A stretch of 64,000 bases of DNA from the NCBI GenBank assembly GCA_037178975.1, contig JASJZH010000001.1, positions 4,634,501-4,698,500 on the forward strand. The letters run 5' to 3'. This document shows, piece after piece, positions 10,873 to 22,872 of this stretch. The stretch is from Oscheius tipulae (Eukaryota > Nematoda > Chromadorea > Rhabditida > Rhabditidae). Below the pieces are notes generated by a model, which worked only from the letters and a program-made list of their open reading frames with translations, was not told the origin of the DNA and made no database searches. A program made the translations under genes and the position numbers. Every line of letters begins with the position of its first letter. Position 1 is the first letter of the stretch.

Positions 10873-13532
10873 ATGCCCCCGGCCGTGTTGCTGTCTCTGG
10901 GCCACTTTGCTCCTCCAACCGTCGCCCATCTACGAGCTTTCGAACGGGCGCGCGACTTTTGTCATGTCGCCTTGGGTGTTCGGATAGTAGAGGGCATCTT
11001 GGCCCCGTTACCCGGAGTCTGCCACGGCATTCCGGCCAAACATCGAATGCGTATGGTCGAGGCGGCCGTGAGAAGGAGCAACTGGTTAAGGTTTGTGTCC
11101 TATTTTTATCTCAATTTGAATTTGGTGCACATCAATGTTCCGAAACTATTTTCGGACTTAAAATTTAATTTTGGAAAAATTGACTAATTTTTTGGCAAAA
11201 AAGTAGAGGTGAAGAAATACCCCTGGAGAACATCACAGAGCCCTAAGATCATCGGAGAAGTGTTCCGGGATCGAAATCGGATACCTAAACTTAGATTATG
11301 ACAGAAAAGCTCAAGTTTCTTTCGGACAGCAGCTGATTAACCTGATCTTTTTTCTCTAGACTCGGCTCGTGGCAGTGTTCGCAGTCCTCCTCGCTTCCAC
11401 GCCCCATTACCACAGTTTTCCATTATGCCACGGAGAGCAGGAGAAAGTATGGCGAAGAGACACGGCTCTTTCTGCTCTGTGACGATAATCTGCTTCTAGG
11501 AATGGGCGAGGGACACGCCGGGATGTGGGCTCAACCGGAGGTGAGTCTCTCTCTCTCTCTCTCCTTAACAACCCGATCCATTATCCAACACTTGTTCTCG
11601 CAACTGGCAAACAAATCAAAACACTAAGATTGATGGCTTTCAGATTGACTCTCTGCTGTCACACCACGGTCTGTTGGTAGTCAAAAAGGGCTCCGCACTT
11701 GGGGACTTTATCTATCGACACGAGACGTTCCGCCGTCATCAGAAGAATATCCATGTGATTGAGGACGAGACCTTCCCGAACTATCTCAGCTCAGATAGAG
11801 TCAGGTCTTAACATCTTTTCGCCAAGAAGAACAAACCATTTTAGGACAGCTCTTCAAAGAGGAGAGTCAGTTCGGTACTGTATCGATGACGATGTGTTGG
11901 AATATATTCAAGACTTGCATCTTTTTGAGTCGGGACAGGATTCTCTACCTCCTCCTTCGCCTCCTAGTCCTCCGAGAATCGTGCCCAGCTCTTGGAGGAC
12001 TCCTCCGCCTTCAGAGACCTCGGGAGAGAGTTGTAATAGCGATCAGCCTTCTCTTCTTACTGTAGTAGGTGAATACAAGGACTACTTGATTCTCTTGCAG
12101 AAGCAGCTCTTCGACATTGTGGATAATCCTCCATTGCCGGCTTCGGACTCCCCGCTGCTTATGGCCCCAATTGAAAGTGTGGTTGAATTGGACCAATTGA
12201 TGGAGAAAGCACCGCGGAAGGAACATTGCTCCGCCACAATAATAACATCGAGTCCAAGGAGGAAGAAGAAGACGAAGCCGCCACCCTTGGAGGTCATTCA
12301 GCCAAAGTCCTTGAGCCCGACCTATGACAATGTGACGTTGGACGAACTCTTGGAGGCCAGCACGTCATGGGCAGAGTTTATGGGCAAGCAAAAGAAGGAA
12401 CCGAGAAAAGGTAAGCTTTTAATAGAAATCGGTTTGTTGAGATGTTACCAGTGACATCGTGTTAAAAAGACGTGATAAAGTTGCCCCAGAACCTTAACAA
12501 TTTCTGTAGTCAAACAATGTACCTAATAACAGTGTTTCGCAACTGAATTCTGCTACAAACAATTTCGTTCAAATCTGAAAACAAAATAATTACTAGCAAG
12601 GGTTTAGAGTTGGCTGAAGTGTGTGACCGTTAGGTACTTTTAGAGTCGAGCTACAGTGACAAGAGCAACGTTACCCCAGAGACGCATCTCCAAAACTGAC
12701 TCGATTTGGCATGGCTTGAAAACAGTAATTGCTATCACAAAGTAACTAGGATAAATTGGAAATTAGGGCTTCAGACAGACACAACACAGACTTCTGGGCA
12801 TTCAGAACTAGACACCAGCATCGTAATCTCTGTGACAATCGTGACAGTGAGCTTGAAGTATCTTGTGGATAGCGGGACAATATTTTCCTATATTTCCAGA
12901 GAAGCCTCCTCCTCCGCGTCGAGAGCCCTCCAAATCACTTCCGTCCGTTCCTCCACCTCCCATCCCCCCTCGTCCCATAAGCCAAAAAAGCTGGTTTTGT
13001 AATCAGAAGCAGGAAGAGGATCTGGTTGGAATTTGTGCTACGGATCGCCGGAAACTGGGACAACTTTCACCGGAAATCTTTAGGAAATGGACGAAATTTG
13101 AAGACCAGTGGTTTGTTCATGTCTTTCTTCACCAAAAGAGTTTCAGTCATCACGGAAAGGCGAGGAAGACCTCAAGTGCTCGATACATCGAGCACTTTCG
13201 GTCTCATTCTCCTCCAGATCCGGTCATGTCCCAGTCGTTGACTGACGGGAAGGGTATAACTCTCACATTTCGAAGATATCATCTGGCCCCAACGGCACCG
13301 GAAACCACTGTATAAATCGTATTTTTCGTATTTGTTTTTAGGATTGGTGTTCCAGGTCATTGATTTTTGGGTTCCTGAAACGCCTTCGAGCCGCTGGCGC
13401 TTCTTTAGCATCTACAGCGAAGTGCTCACTTCCCACACAACTCCCGTTACGCAAATCAGCGTAGAGAGTCTCTTCTGGAGCTCAAATATGCCTGAACATC
13501 TCATTGGGAGGGAAAGAGGTGACAGAAAGTAA
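10873..13532 (+). CDS. NMNAT: Nicotinamide/nicotinate mononucleotide adenylyltransferase with long C-terminal extension
   Basis: The enzyme makes NAD from NMN and ATP. Exon 1 (10873-11088) holds the nucleotidyltransferase signature GHFAPPTVAHLRAFE (GxFxPxTxxH) and RMRMVEAAVRRSNWLR. Exon 2 (about 11360-11539) and exon 3 (about 11644-11802) complete the Rossmann fold. Exon 4 carries the second ATP-binding motif, SSDRVRTALQRGESVRY, where the family has ISSTxxR. The catalytic fold ends near 11930. The open frame then continues about 150 residues with Pro/Ser-rich sequence. Phases allow it to join a Pro-rich exon near 12900-13253 (EKPPPPRREP) and a last exon 13342-13532. Ordinary NMNATs end soon after the core. 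The extension to about 12410 is contiguous; the two later exons, beyond a 490-nt gap, are less certain and could belong to another transcript. Confidence 0.8.
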
Positions 13533-13965
13533 TATTATCAATAGTCTAGTGACTAACGAATCCCCCACAATTCAACAAGAGAGAACGAGTCTGATACCGG
13601 GAAGAAAATCCTGTGTTCCATTCTCGGGCTCGAAATGGAAATATAGCCACGACAACACGAAAAACTGCTGTATGAATCGTATATTATTTATCTGTTGTAC
13701 AATCCGTTCAATATGCTGGATATGGGAGGGAATTCCAACCGTCAGTCAGAAGGAAAACTTTTCTGGTCATCTCGAATTGAAGCTCGTCACTTCACCGCCA
13801 GTTTACAAAGAGAAGAAGATATTTTCAACTTAGCGATTTTCTACAAAGTTGCTCGAGTTTTTTTTGAGCTCTACAACTTTACACAATATCTCTAGATCCG
13901 AAAAATGGCAGCAAAGTGTCTTACTTTGATTCGAGTACGAGCCGTTTTGAGCATTGCACAATAAT
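13533..13965. other. Short intergenic gap with a hairpin copy
   Basis: Convergent 3' ends of NMNAT (plus) and afadin (minus). Only the hairpin repeat at 13837-13885 was recognised. Confidence 0.5.
13837..13885. repeat. 49-bp hairpin repeat, copy 3
   Basis: The left arm TTTTCTACAAAGTTG and the right arm CAACTTTACACAAT are inverted, with a GAGCTC-like centre. This is a more divergent member of the family. It lies between the 3' ends of two genes. Confidence 0.5.
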
Positions 13966-16900
13966 TTAAGGGGATAAGTGAGGTTCCAACTGGATATGTC
14001 TTTCGGCACTGCTGGCGTGTTGTCGCTGTTTTGGCGTGTCTTCCCCTATCTGGTGGGCGAAGAGCCGCATTTTTGAGGTGAAGTCCAGCCGTTCGCCGTC
14101 CTTTGGCTGCCGCTTGTCCTCCTGCAAGAGCCTACTTTCGCACGCAAAATCTATGCATAGAATGGTCTCTTTTAGTGCTCAAAAATGGAACTTGCGGAAC
14201 GAACCTGCATCTCATTGAGTCGACGTTGTCGGGGGTCGCGATAAACTTCGTGAGCTCCGACGATGCCGGGAGAATCAACTTCTGGGGATGTCGGGCTGTC
14301 GGTGTACTGCTGGATAGGAATGCTTCTGATCTGACTTCGGCTGGAGGTCGGGGTCGAGGAAGATGGACCGCGACTGGAAAAGACACGGTTAGACTGCTAC
14401 ATAGTTTGGGATAAGCAGAGTCAAAAGTCAAAAAAAGGTCAATAGACAGTAGCAACTGTTGATTTAGACAAGAGTCAAAAGATATTCTTCCTTTTGTTTG
14501 TATGGCAATTTCTCAGGGAATCTTTCACCTGCTAGACGGTTGAACATCGTCGATCAGCGTCTCGGTCCTGGGTCTGCCCTGGTTCGCCAACGCAACAGCC
14601 GGCTGTATAGAGACTCTCTGCCTGCTCTGCTCAGCAGCCACATTCAAAAGAGCTCTATATCTTCGGGTCTCCTCTTCTGTCATGTTGATTCCCTTGGCGT
14701 CCAGTCTGTCCAGCTCTTCCTCCACAGACTCTCGGGTCTGAAAGAGAAATTTCGAGTGGCAAACTTGAAGAAATGTACCAGGAGACTCTGTGTCCGCTGT
14801 TCCAGTTCCCGGATGTCCAAACTATCCTCCATTTGTGGTCTGGAAGTCGGTCTGGCGACCCGAGATGGAGCTCCGCCAGCGTGTGCCGCCTGGATGGCCA
14901 GTGCTTGAGTGATAGCAGTCGGAACAGCTCCAGGCACGACCGGTCTTCGCTCTTCGAGCTGTCTCTCGACTTCTGGCTTCCTCGTCACGACCATCGCCGG
15001 TTCCTGACGAATTCCGTTCATATTCAGACTGACAGGTCGTTCCGAGGGACGGGTTGCCTCCACCCGAACAGGCTGGCGGGGAAGAGATGTGTAGTTCGGA
15101 AGAGGGTTATTGTGCGGGAGTGAATCGGCAATGGGAGAAGATTGTGCCTGAGGAGGTGTAGAAACGGTGCCCTGAACATGCGGGAATAGAACTCAAAGAG
15201 GGAAAGTCTGCAGTCAAATAGCAGTGTCACCAAAATGCTGTCAGGCAAAAAAATTGAACTCAAAGTTTTGGGCACACTGCTATTCGAGTAATCCCTAAAA
15301 CGTACTGCTCGATGGATGTCAATCTGACTGACTCGATGAGAAGACGAGGAATAGCCAGCTGACTGTAGCGGATTCGACGATTTAGGTGGGGCAAAGAGAT
15401 TTGTCGCACTTGGGGGGCGATACAGACCGCCAGGACTTGGGGCAGTCTTCCTCAAGGAGGTTGGACTCGGGCATGTTATTCTCCCAGGCTGTACAACAAT
15501 CGGACGATTTGACTGTCGGTAATGAGCTGGCAGACGATCAAAACCAGCTGTACTTCCAGCAATAGACCTTTGTGACATGGTCGCATTCGGCTAAAAGAGA
15601 GTTGAAAAAGGTCTTCGTTAAACTTACATCGTTCTGGTAAAGTTCAGAGGCCGAGATGGAACGGGCATGACGTGTCAGATCATTCCCAGGCGGAACAAAG
15701 GCGGATCCCCGACTTTGAACTGAAACTGGAGCTTTTTTTCCTTTTATAAAGTGGCTTACTGGGCTGCTGTCTTTGTTGATATGCTGGTGGCGGTTGAACT
15801 GGCGAATTGCGGTATTCGCTGGCCTTGGAAATCGAAGAGTAGTTGAGATCATGGCTGCCGGTATCCAAAGTCGAGTGAAGAGACTGCGACATTCCGTTGT
15901 TCGGAGCTGTCACACCCTGAATCCAAAGGATGATTCGGGGTGGGAGCGGCAAAAAAGGTACCGTTGGTTTCTCTCCGTCCAGCCACTGGTGCAGACCATT
16001 TCTGTTGGCAGCACCCTTTTTCACCTCGAATCTGACCTCCGGACCGCTTCGTTGCATCAGCATGGCTGCTCTAAAAAAGAGACTTTAGAATTTCGACCCT
16101 TCTATAGTATCCGTTTAAGCGACAACAAGCTAAAGTATGTGATCATTCGCTTAAAAATTACAGCTTGAATGCTTTCTGTGAGCCGAAAACACGAGAAATA
16201 AAGAAAAAAGAGAACGAACTCTTCCTGAGTGATAGCCAGTAGTGAGTGTCCATTGACCGAAAGTAGCTGATCTCCTCTCGACAAGCGACCATCCTTGGAC
16301 GCCGGTGTATTGTCCACCACCTTTTTCACGTAGATTCCCGTCTGTCGATCTCCGATTCCCTGAAAATCAAAGTTTCTTCAAAATACAACACAACCTTATA
16401 GACGCCGACAATGACCATGGCTTAGCAAGAAACTGTCATTATGTGTAAATAGCTACGGATTATGGGACGAATAGTCGGAAAGAGAGTGTCATTAAAGGCA
16501 GGACACTACCCGCGCATACTGCTTAGATGACTATCTTTTTTTCGGCAGAGAGATTTCAACCCGAGAACACTGACCTGAGCGGCGACGATGCTAAGCCCGA
16601 TTCCGCCAGAGCCCCTCTTCAGCGTCACCCGTACGATGTCGTCTCCGTTGCTGCCAAAACTATCTCCCTAAAGTTTCGGATAAGGCTGAAAATTGTGTAT
16701 TGACTCACAAATTGAGTGGTCTGAAGACTTGTCAGTGTTGTTTGAGAGGCGCTCCGTTGCATGGGTACCAGACTCTGAAAATGGTGGAAGTTATCGGGGT
16801 TCAAAGTTTTTTAAATACTCAAAAGAAACTCCACCCACCTGTTGCGTGTTCTGCTGACTGCTTTGATCGCTGAGACTGACTGAATTGCAAAGACCCTTGG

Positions 16901-19900
16901 TCTCCAAAGTAAACAAATACTCGGCAAGCCCGGCTGGCACCGAGCGAAGGGTCTCTATAACTTTTCTATCATTTGAAGTTCTCTTCTTTAACTCACCTGC
17001 AACATAACCATCAGTCGCTGACATAAAAGGTAGGGATAAATGGTCAACTTCGTCGAGAGACAAAGGCAGACCGTCTTGGAGAGTCAACTGGTCGGCTTGC
17101 CTTTCCGCGAGACTGACGACTCGGCCAACAACGTCAGCGTCGCAAGGAATCTCGCCATTCTCGGTGTGGAAGCGGGTCAACAAATGACGGACTTGAAGAC
17201 TGTTCAGTTTGTAGCAGGTTGCTCCAAGAGTAGCTACGTCATTTTTCTGCGCGGCTAGAAGAATCGCCGCCTGCTTGATTCTGTCCAGATGACATTCTGC
17301 TGCCAGCTCAACGCCCATCTGCTCGGCCCAGCGGTGTATTTCCTCGATTCGTTTGAGAAGAACCATTCCGAGACGTGTGGTCAACTGGACTTGCTGAAAA
17401 CAAGTTTCATAGCTCCGGAAGCAATGAAATACAGTCTATAGTCATGCGGTTTTTATTTCCATTGCTCAGTGCCAATGCCAACTGCTACAAATCTGAAGGT
17501 CCGGGGATCGATTCCTCTGCTCACAAACTACTTTTTCTTCGTTACTAACACTGTTCCAAAATTTGACAAACAAGAAAAAGGCCTACCACTGTTCCAGATC
17601 CAACAAGAGTGTTGAAGAGAACAGCATTGATGGCATGGAACATGTGACCACTGACTTGGATGGTCAGAGCAGCATTGAGACGAGATGACCTGGCTATTCG
17701 AAGAGTATTGTTCAGCAGGGTGAGGAGGTCATCTGAAAGAAATATCCGATATTATCGTAACAGAGCCCAAAACATTGAAAGTGTTCAAAGGCCTCGTGAT
17801 CAAAACTATACAAGACTTACGCGTGGCTACGTCGCTGGAGATATGAATGTCGAGGAGAGGCTGAGCTACAGGCCTAATGGCTCCGACCAGAACTGTACAG
17901 AGGCGTCGAAAGACCTGCTCGACCATCGAGGACAAATTTCCTGATCTTGGAAGTCGGAGATCCGGATTGTGGTCGACGAGGAAAGAAAACTCGCTTGCAT
18001 TCGCGAGCCAGAAAAGCAGTTCATCCTTGTTCGTACATTCCTAGACCTTTCCTTTCCAAAAACCGAGTGAATCCGAACCAACCTCAGATATCTGTCCTAA
18101 GTTGTGGTCAATCCGCTTGCAGAACTGGACCAGGTATGGCTTGGAGTGGCTGTGGAAGAACTTCAGGGCCAGGTAGAGCGCGTAGGCTGGGGCTAGTCGG
18201 AACTGTGTAGAGTCTGTGAAGCCTCTTGACATTACCTGACATTTAAATTGCTCTGTGGGCTATAAAAACCAACTAACCTCAACAAGGTAGTCCCATACTT
18301 TGTAATCACCGATCTGCAGACTGATGGGGAGAGACGTGTAGGCGTTGGACACCTTGACAGGCAGTCTCTGTTCCATCTGTTCACTTGACTGTCGGGAGCT
18401 GGTTGAAGCCGTCAGGCTGAAATGAGAATTTTTGGAAAGCCTAAAATTTTTGATTGTCATTTCCCAGTACCCGCTGACATCCTACGAATTGAGTCACAGA
18501 CAGTATAGGTGAGTACACATTCGAAAACAGTAGTAACGTAGTATCAAAACTTCCGTTTCAAAGCAGCCCAAACCTGTTTTACTAATAGTGCTCACAAGCC
18601 TTCTACTTTTTTTCCAAGCCCTGTACTCATACCTTTACTGAATTTGTCTGAGTCTTCCCAGCTTCTGTACTCTTGCTCTCTACCAACTTCCTAAGTCAAC
18701 AACTTTTTAGCTAAAAGTACAGATCCGAAGCTACAAAGAGAAAACCTTGCCCTGATCCTAGCTACGCTAATACCCAAAATCTCTAACAAATTTATACAAG
18801 AAACAAGAGGATAAGCCAGCTGTGGAGAAAAATGTTACTAGGAAAGCGGCGCAGTCGTCTGTGATCAATTCTAAGTCAAGGCCTAAGGGCTGCGAAGTTG
18901 CAGCCGGCAGCTGGTAGCCAAACAGTTCAAAAGAGTGCTGGGTCCACTTCAAAAAAGATCAACTGGTTGGACTTCAAAGAAGAGTCGATGGTATAAGAGA
19001 ATTAAAGAAGTAGCTCAACTGCAAGACCTGGTAGGGGAAGCACAACTCCAAAAGTGATTACCCTTCAACATTATCCTGTCATGGATTATCCCTAGATCAA
19101 ACTTCCAAGAAGCCTTCGGAACTCTAGTCTCAAGACTTGTCTGTGTGAGAACGGAACTTCCAATCAAAAGTATGAGCTCATATCCATCCCTGAAGTGTCT
19201 ACGATTGTAAAACCGGATCAAAGATTTCCTTATCTCAGAACATCCCATACTCAAAACTAACACAAACCCTAACTCATGAACTCAGCATCCTGTACTTACA
19301 GTTTTCTCAGTTGATCCGATGAAAAGTTCGGAAGAGTGCTGTACGCTGAGAGATTGTTGTAACTTTCTCGTGCCTTCTCTCCACGTTTTCGAAAGAGATG
19401 TGGACTGGCGACCGACTGACTATTCGAATCAGCATATCGGACCGAGGAAGTGAGTTGCTGGCTGGAGGCGCAGCGCCTCATAGTAAACTAGAAAAGGAAG
19501 TTGATAAGAAATTTTTTGAAATATTCGTGGGCGGGAGAGTCGAAAATAGTCACGTCTTGAAGACGTGTAATCGATGGCCAGAGACGGAATTATCAATGGC
19601 CTGTGCTTGAGCAAACAGACAGGCTGGCTTGACCAGTGCCACATTTGGTGGATGGGTCGGGAGGGAAAAAAGAGAGACGACAATAGCATAATTATACTCG
19701 GAGGAGAGCGGTGAAAGTATGGATTATGGAGAGGAAAACAGGGACTGAGTCAGAAGACGACTTCTGATAGGAATGAATCAGGAAGGGGGAGGCAATCGAT
19801 GTTCGCGCCGCGGATTCACTCTCAAAATACCGAAAAGGCAAATATGGAGGTGAGACAGATGCACGAGCCCTTCTTTCTCAATAGATTAGCGATCTCCTAC

Positions 19901-22545
19901 TATGCCCCCCAATAATTACCGGATTTCTCCATGTTTTGGCCTCTAGTAAATAGCCCAAGCTGTCTTTTTACCCTTGTAAGTCTCTTGAAATTACCACATC
20001 TGAGATGTCCAAAAAGACCATATCGACAGACTAGTTAGACTTTAAGCTTCCCAATAGTATAGTCAGACCCAATCGTTCCGGTATCTCACAACTTTTGAGG
20101 TCGCTCACATCGCTCAATCATTTTCCATACAATATGTCGACAAACTTATGGTAGAGGCAATTGTCTGTCATTCTCGCTCGTACCATCTCACTGACCCTAC
20201 TTTGGTCAGCTGACACAGTACGGAATGGAAAGATGTGGCAGTGGTGTCGAATTCGATTCTGAACTCACCTATTACAGAGTGGAGTCAGACGACTGTAGTT
20301 CGAGTTGATGTCCTCGGGAATACTCTGAAAGAGACGAAATGGTTGTGAAGAAGGGCAAAAGACTGAGCAGTGGCTACTCAGCTGACGAGTGCTCCTGACG
20401 CTGCTAGTGTTTGCAAGCGGCTTCTTTCTATGTTTACGCTTGGCTGACAAGTGGCAGTCAGTGACCAGGAGGGGGGAACTCACTCGATCTGAAGAAAACT
20501 TAAAGACTGCCGTCTTGCCAATCACGATCACGTCGCCATGCTGTAGAATCTGGGTTTGGATCACACGACCACCGTTTATCTGGAAAATGGGAGTTTTGGA
20601 AGAAGTCAATGATGTCTATGACGGCCGAGAGAACATTTGACTCAACCAATCTCACCTCAATTCTAGCCTCAGAGGCTGACGGAGTGATTGTGACGACTCT
20701 CTCCATAAAGGTGATGACGCAATGACGTCCACAGACCCCGGGACCGTCGATCTGAATCTGCGTGTTGGCCAATTGGCTTAGAAAAGGCGGGAGCAAATAG
20801 GTCAACTCACGTAGATATTCTGTGCCTGTTGTGAGTACTGGGCTAGAGATCTGTCACTGCCGACTTCGGTCACTCCAGGCCGAATGGTGACCCATTGAGG
20901 TGGACTAGTGCTCAAACCGTCTGGCTGCATGACCAGGAAGGCCGGATCGGAACAAGATGTTCCCATTGCAGGCGAAGGTTGAATATGATGACCGGGCTCA
21001 TGTCCATTCACAACTGTTGCTGACCTGAAATCTCGCGTAATAGATCTTCTTTGCTTTTTTGGGCCCAAAGTTGAGATCCAGCTGACGTGTCAACTTGCTA
21101 CTGTCTTCCCGCACTATCTCGGCTGGTTTTAATTCGAGTCACCAAGTTAGTACGGCTAAGAACAACCGACAAAACAGAGGCTAGAGGTACCCCAATTATC
21201 CCATTCGAAACAAAATTTTGAGACTCACGCGTATTCAGAAGTGGTTCTCCTGAGCGCCAGATAAGTCTCGGGCCCGTTTTCTGAGATGATCATCGTCTGC
21301 AGAGGAAACTCGTGCGGATGAACCAGTCGTCCTTCCGGCCCAATTGGGCTTCTTGACCCGGGTAGAGGGTGCTGAAAAAGGGATTAATCAATTGACTGGA
21401 ACCGCACAACAGTCGCGGGGAACACGTTGCGCGGATGTGAAGAATTCTTGTAAAAAGGATACGAACCTCAACGAGCGAGAAAGTTCCTTTGCTGTTGTCC
21501 AAGCCATACTTTTCAACTACATCGGACAGAATCCTCTCGGCCCGATCAGATGTCGAGACGAGTATTGAAACGTATGGTTTTGATGGAACCACGTCTCCGC
21601 CGTAGATCTTCAAACTGCCGCCTAGATGATGAGTTATCTATAGAAAGGAAAAAAACTAACCATGTTGCATCTGTTTCAGTCTCTCCTCCACCTTCCTCTC
21701 CCTCTTTTTCTTCATCACCGCCTCCGGATTCGATATCGTTCTTGTGAAAGTATTCTGCGGTACTTGGCGATAGATGTCTCCAATATGGTCGGGTTCTTCC
21801 CTCCCGCCATTCACGGTCACTGTAAGATATCCGTTCAAGGAGCCTCTGTACTATTACCGATATCCTTGCCCTTCTTCTTGTTCTCTTTCTTGTCTCTTTT
21901 CGAATAACGAGCTCCTTTGGGAAGATCCCGTTCCTGTGGCAGTTGAATAGTCTGGAATGTGTCGTAGAAAAGAAACAATTTTAGCAGCCAGTATCAAGAA
22001 AAATACGAGGGAATGACTTACAGAGAGAGGAGTAAAGTTATTTTGCTCTCGTCGAAGCAAAAACCGCCCCTCACGATCATCTCTGTGCCAGTTCAACTGA
22101 ACCAAAAGCGGCTTCTCATCGTCATCTAGACGTCGTTCTGTGCCATTTTCATGGACCTACAACCAGTTAAAAAGAGTGAAAAAGAAACTCGTACCTCCCA
22201 CAATGTGTAGCGATTATCTGTCAACATTTTGAGATCCGGCAGAAACTTGTCGGCCAGAGCTTCGATGACGGCTCTCGTTGTGGCCGTGCTGGAGACCCGA
22301 ACACATTTTGTGAGCACTCTTTCACCTCCATCCTGAAACTGGCAAGATTTAATGGATGGGGTTTAAGTTAATTTTGATAGTCCATGAGAGAAACGAACAG
22401 AAACTGTTACCTGAAAGTAGAAGCGCATAACGCCCTCGATTTCGAGTTCCTCTGTCGGATAAGACAAATGGAACAGGTCGAGTCGGTTCTCGTTCCATTG
22501 GTGTACAAGTCGAGCCAGCTGGTCTCGATCACTTTCCTCGTTCAT
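13966..22545 (-). CDS. AFDN: Afadin/Canoe, complete gene
   Basis: Actin-binding scaffold of adherens junctions that binds Ras/Rap GTPases and nectins. The chosen start (22545) gives MNEESDRDQLARLVHQWNEN, matching the afadin N-terminus. Domains in order: RA1 (about 22545-21900, with TKCVRVSSTATTRAVIEALA); RA2 (about 21840-21230, with GSLKIYGGDVVPSKPYVSIL); FHA (about 21020-20300, with GPGVCGRHCVITF and HGDVIVIGKTAVFKF); DIL (about 18465-16980, with RLAPAYALYLALKFFHSH and NAALTIQVSGHMFHAINAVL); PDZ (about 16700-16010, with GDQLLSVNGHSLLAITQEE); a Pro-rich segment; a coiled stretch (EELDRLDAKGINMTEEETRR); and the afadin C-terminal motif (VGAHEVYRDPRQRRLNEMQ, then RLDFTSKMRLFAHQIGED). It stops at 13966-13968. 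An intron of about 830 nt (18465-19300) is much longer than the rest. IFT88 ends 328 bp upstream on the same strand. Confidence 0.95.
17450..17530 (+). repeat. tRNA-like (SINE-type) sequence in an afadin intron
   Basis: A box-A-like TTGCTCAGTGCCAATG is followed about 35 nt later by a box-B-like GGGGATCGATTCCTC, which fits GWTCRANNC. Stems are imperfect, so a working tRNA is unlikely. It looks like the head of a tRNA-derived SINE or a tRNA pseudogene. It runs opposite to afadin, inside the intron upstream of the exon starting near 17397. Confidence 0.4.
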
Positions 22546-22872
22546 CTCTGACCCATATACAGATCTGAAAGAAGGGACTGTATATCGATTTCTAGGAGTG
22601 TCGCTTTGGGTCACGGGGAAAGGAAACAGGTTAGAGTCGAATCTGTCAAGCTTGACTCATACCGATAAGGAAAGAAAGATGCCTGGTTGTGATAAGAGGT
22701 CAGAACTGACCACCGGACCCTTGAGACCACAAAAAACGGTCGGCTCAGTTTTGGCAAGAGGCCAAGCTGCGATAAGGTACGCGTCAAGGTCGGGCCAACT
22801 GTGCCGTATGGCGCAATTAACGCTGCGAATCTTAGCCAAGGTCCCTCTCTTTTTAACAGTTTATTGACCATC

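Noticed and set aside
18480-19290. Long afadin intron checked for a transposase or nested gene
   Set aside because: All frames are broken by stops within short distances and no motif could be supported.
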